Below are positions 5,672 to 5,795 of a stretch of DNA of 5,795 nt, piece by piece; the first letter of the stretch is position 1, and every line of letters starts with the position of its first letter. This stretch comes from an uncultured Clostridia bacterium (GTDB lineage: Bacteria > Bacillota > Clostridia > UBA1381). The notes beneath the pieces are model-generated. The model searched no databases, was not told the origin of the DNA, and saw only the letters and a list, made by a program, of their open reading frames with translations. The stretch is taken from the NCBI GenBank assembly GCA_944391255.1, contig CALXSW010000144.1, positions 1 through 5,795 on the forward strand. Direction: 5' to 3'. Both the position numbers and the translations under genes were made by a program.

Positions 5672-5676
5672 GGAGG
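5672..5676 (+). promoter_or_regulatory. Ribosome binding site of the downstream membrane protein gene
   Basis: GGAGG with 9 nt to ATG 5686 is a strong SD and supports the start of the partial gene at the window end. It begins 5 nt after the terminator T-run. Confidence 0.75.
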
Positions 5677-5685
5677 TTGATAAGC

Positions 5686-5795
5686 ATGGAAATAAGCGGA
5701 TGGGGAAAAATAAAGGAAAATGTCATATGCTCTTCTCTGGCTGTTCTCATAGGCTTAGCTATGGGAGTTATAGGCGGTGTTTTCGGATGCGCGCT
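5686..5795 (+). CDS. N-terminus of a membrane protein, possibly a ClC-type chloride channel/antiporter (3' end outside window)
   Basis: Thirty-six complete codons are visible, starting at ATG 5686 after a strong SD. A short amphipathic, lysine-containing head (about residues 1-12, MEISGWGKIKEN) leads into a hydrophobic segment (about 13-36) rich in glycine and small residues, with the spacing GLAMGVIGGVFGCA. This looks like a first transmembrane helix. The glycine pattern GxxxGxxGxxF resembles the first helix of ClC-family chloride channels or proton/chloride antiporters, but TauE/SafE-type transporters also start with glycine-rich helices, and 36 residues cannot decide. The membrane-protein call is reasonably firm; the ClC suggestion is weak inference. 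It is separated from pheA by 84 nt containing a terminator-like hairpin, so it is probably not part of the aromatic operon. Confidence 0.6.
   Translation, partial: MEISGWGKIKENVICSSLAVLIGLAMGVIGGVFGCA

Noticed and set aside
5602..5685. Fluoride (crcB) riboswitch before a possible ClC gene
   Set aside because: The GGNGATGG...CTGATG consensus pieces are not present. The only clear structure is the terminator-like stem.
1..5795. Mobile element, CRISPR array, tRNA or rRNA gene, defence or toxin-antitoxin system
   Set aside because: No transposase, recombinase, regularly spaced repeats, tRNA-like cloverleaf or defence-family motif was seen. The window is conserved core genome with intact genes.

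Overview
This window comes from a Gram-positive, probably spore-forming bacterium of the class Clostridia. An Oscillospiraceae/Ruminococcaceae-like relative is my best guess, but I cannot confirm it without a search. The grounds are the end of a YqfD-type sporulation gene leading straight into phoH, ybeY, era and recO (a Firmicutes gene order), strong purine-rich Shine-Dalgarno sites, a TTG start, and mid GC content with heavy use of ATA for isoleucine and AGA for arginine. Every gene seen lies on the + strand and coding density is high.

Region 1 (1-3543) is one tight housekeeping run. It holds the 3' end of yqfD, then phoH (TTG start), ybeY, era and recO, with gaps of 6, 15 and 20 nt and finally an 8-nt overlap between era and recO. 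The theme is RNA and ribosome maintenance plus DNA repair. PhoH is an RNA-associated ATPase, YbeY is an rRNA-maturation endoribonuclease, Era is a GTPase for 30S assembly, and RecO is a recombination mediator. The Bacillus subtilis version of this cluster also carries yqfF (HD hydrolase), dgkA and cdd; none of these is present here, so this is a compact form.

Region 2 (3544-3739) is the only substantial gap. It contains a near-consensus promoter (TTGAAA, 17 nt, TATAAT with an extended TG) and a roughly 150-nt leader rich in self-complementary CCGG tetramers. The leader offers competing hairpins and a 29-codon open frame. This is the least ordinary part of the window.

Region 3 (3740-5601) is a two-gene aromatic amino acid operon. 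It encodes a type I-beta DAHP synthase with an N-terminal regulatory domain (entry to the shikimate pathway) and a monofunctional prephenate dehydratase with a C-terminal ACT domain (phenylalanine branch). A hairpin with a T-run at 5629-5666 probably ends this transcript.

Region 4 (5686-5795) is the 5' end of a membrane protein gene, possibly a ClC-type chloride channel/antiporter, cut by the window edge.

I did not find a convincing undescribed system. The content is mostly core genome, and the findings below are modest observations: the leader, a few unusual motif variants, codon use and operon layout.
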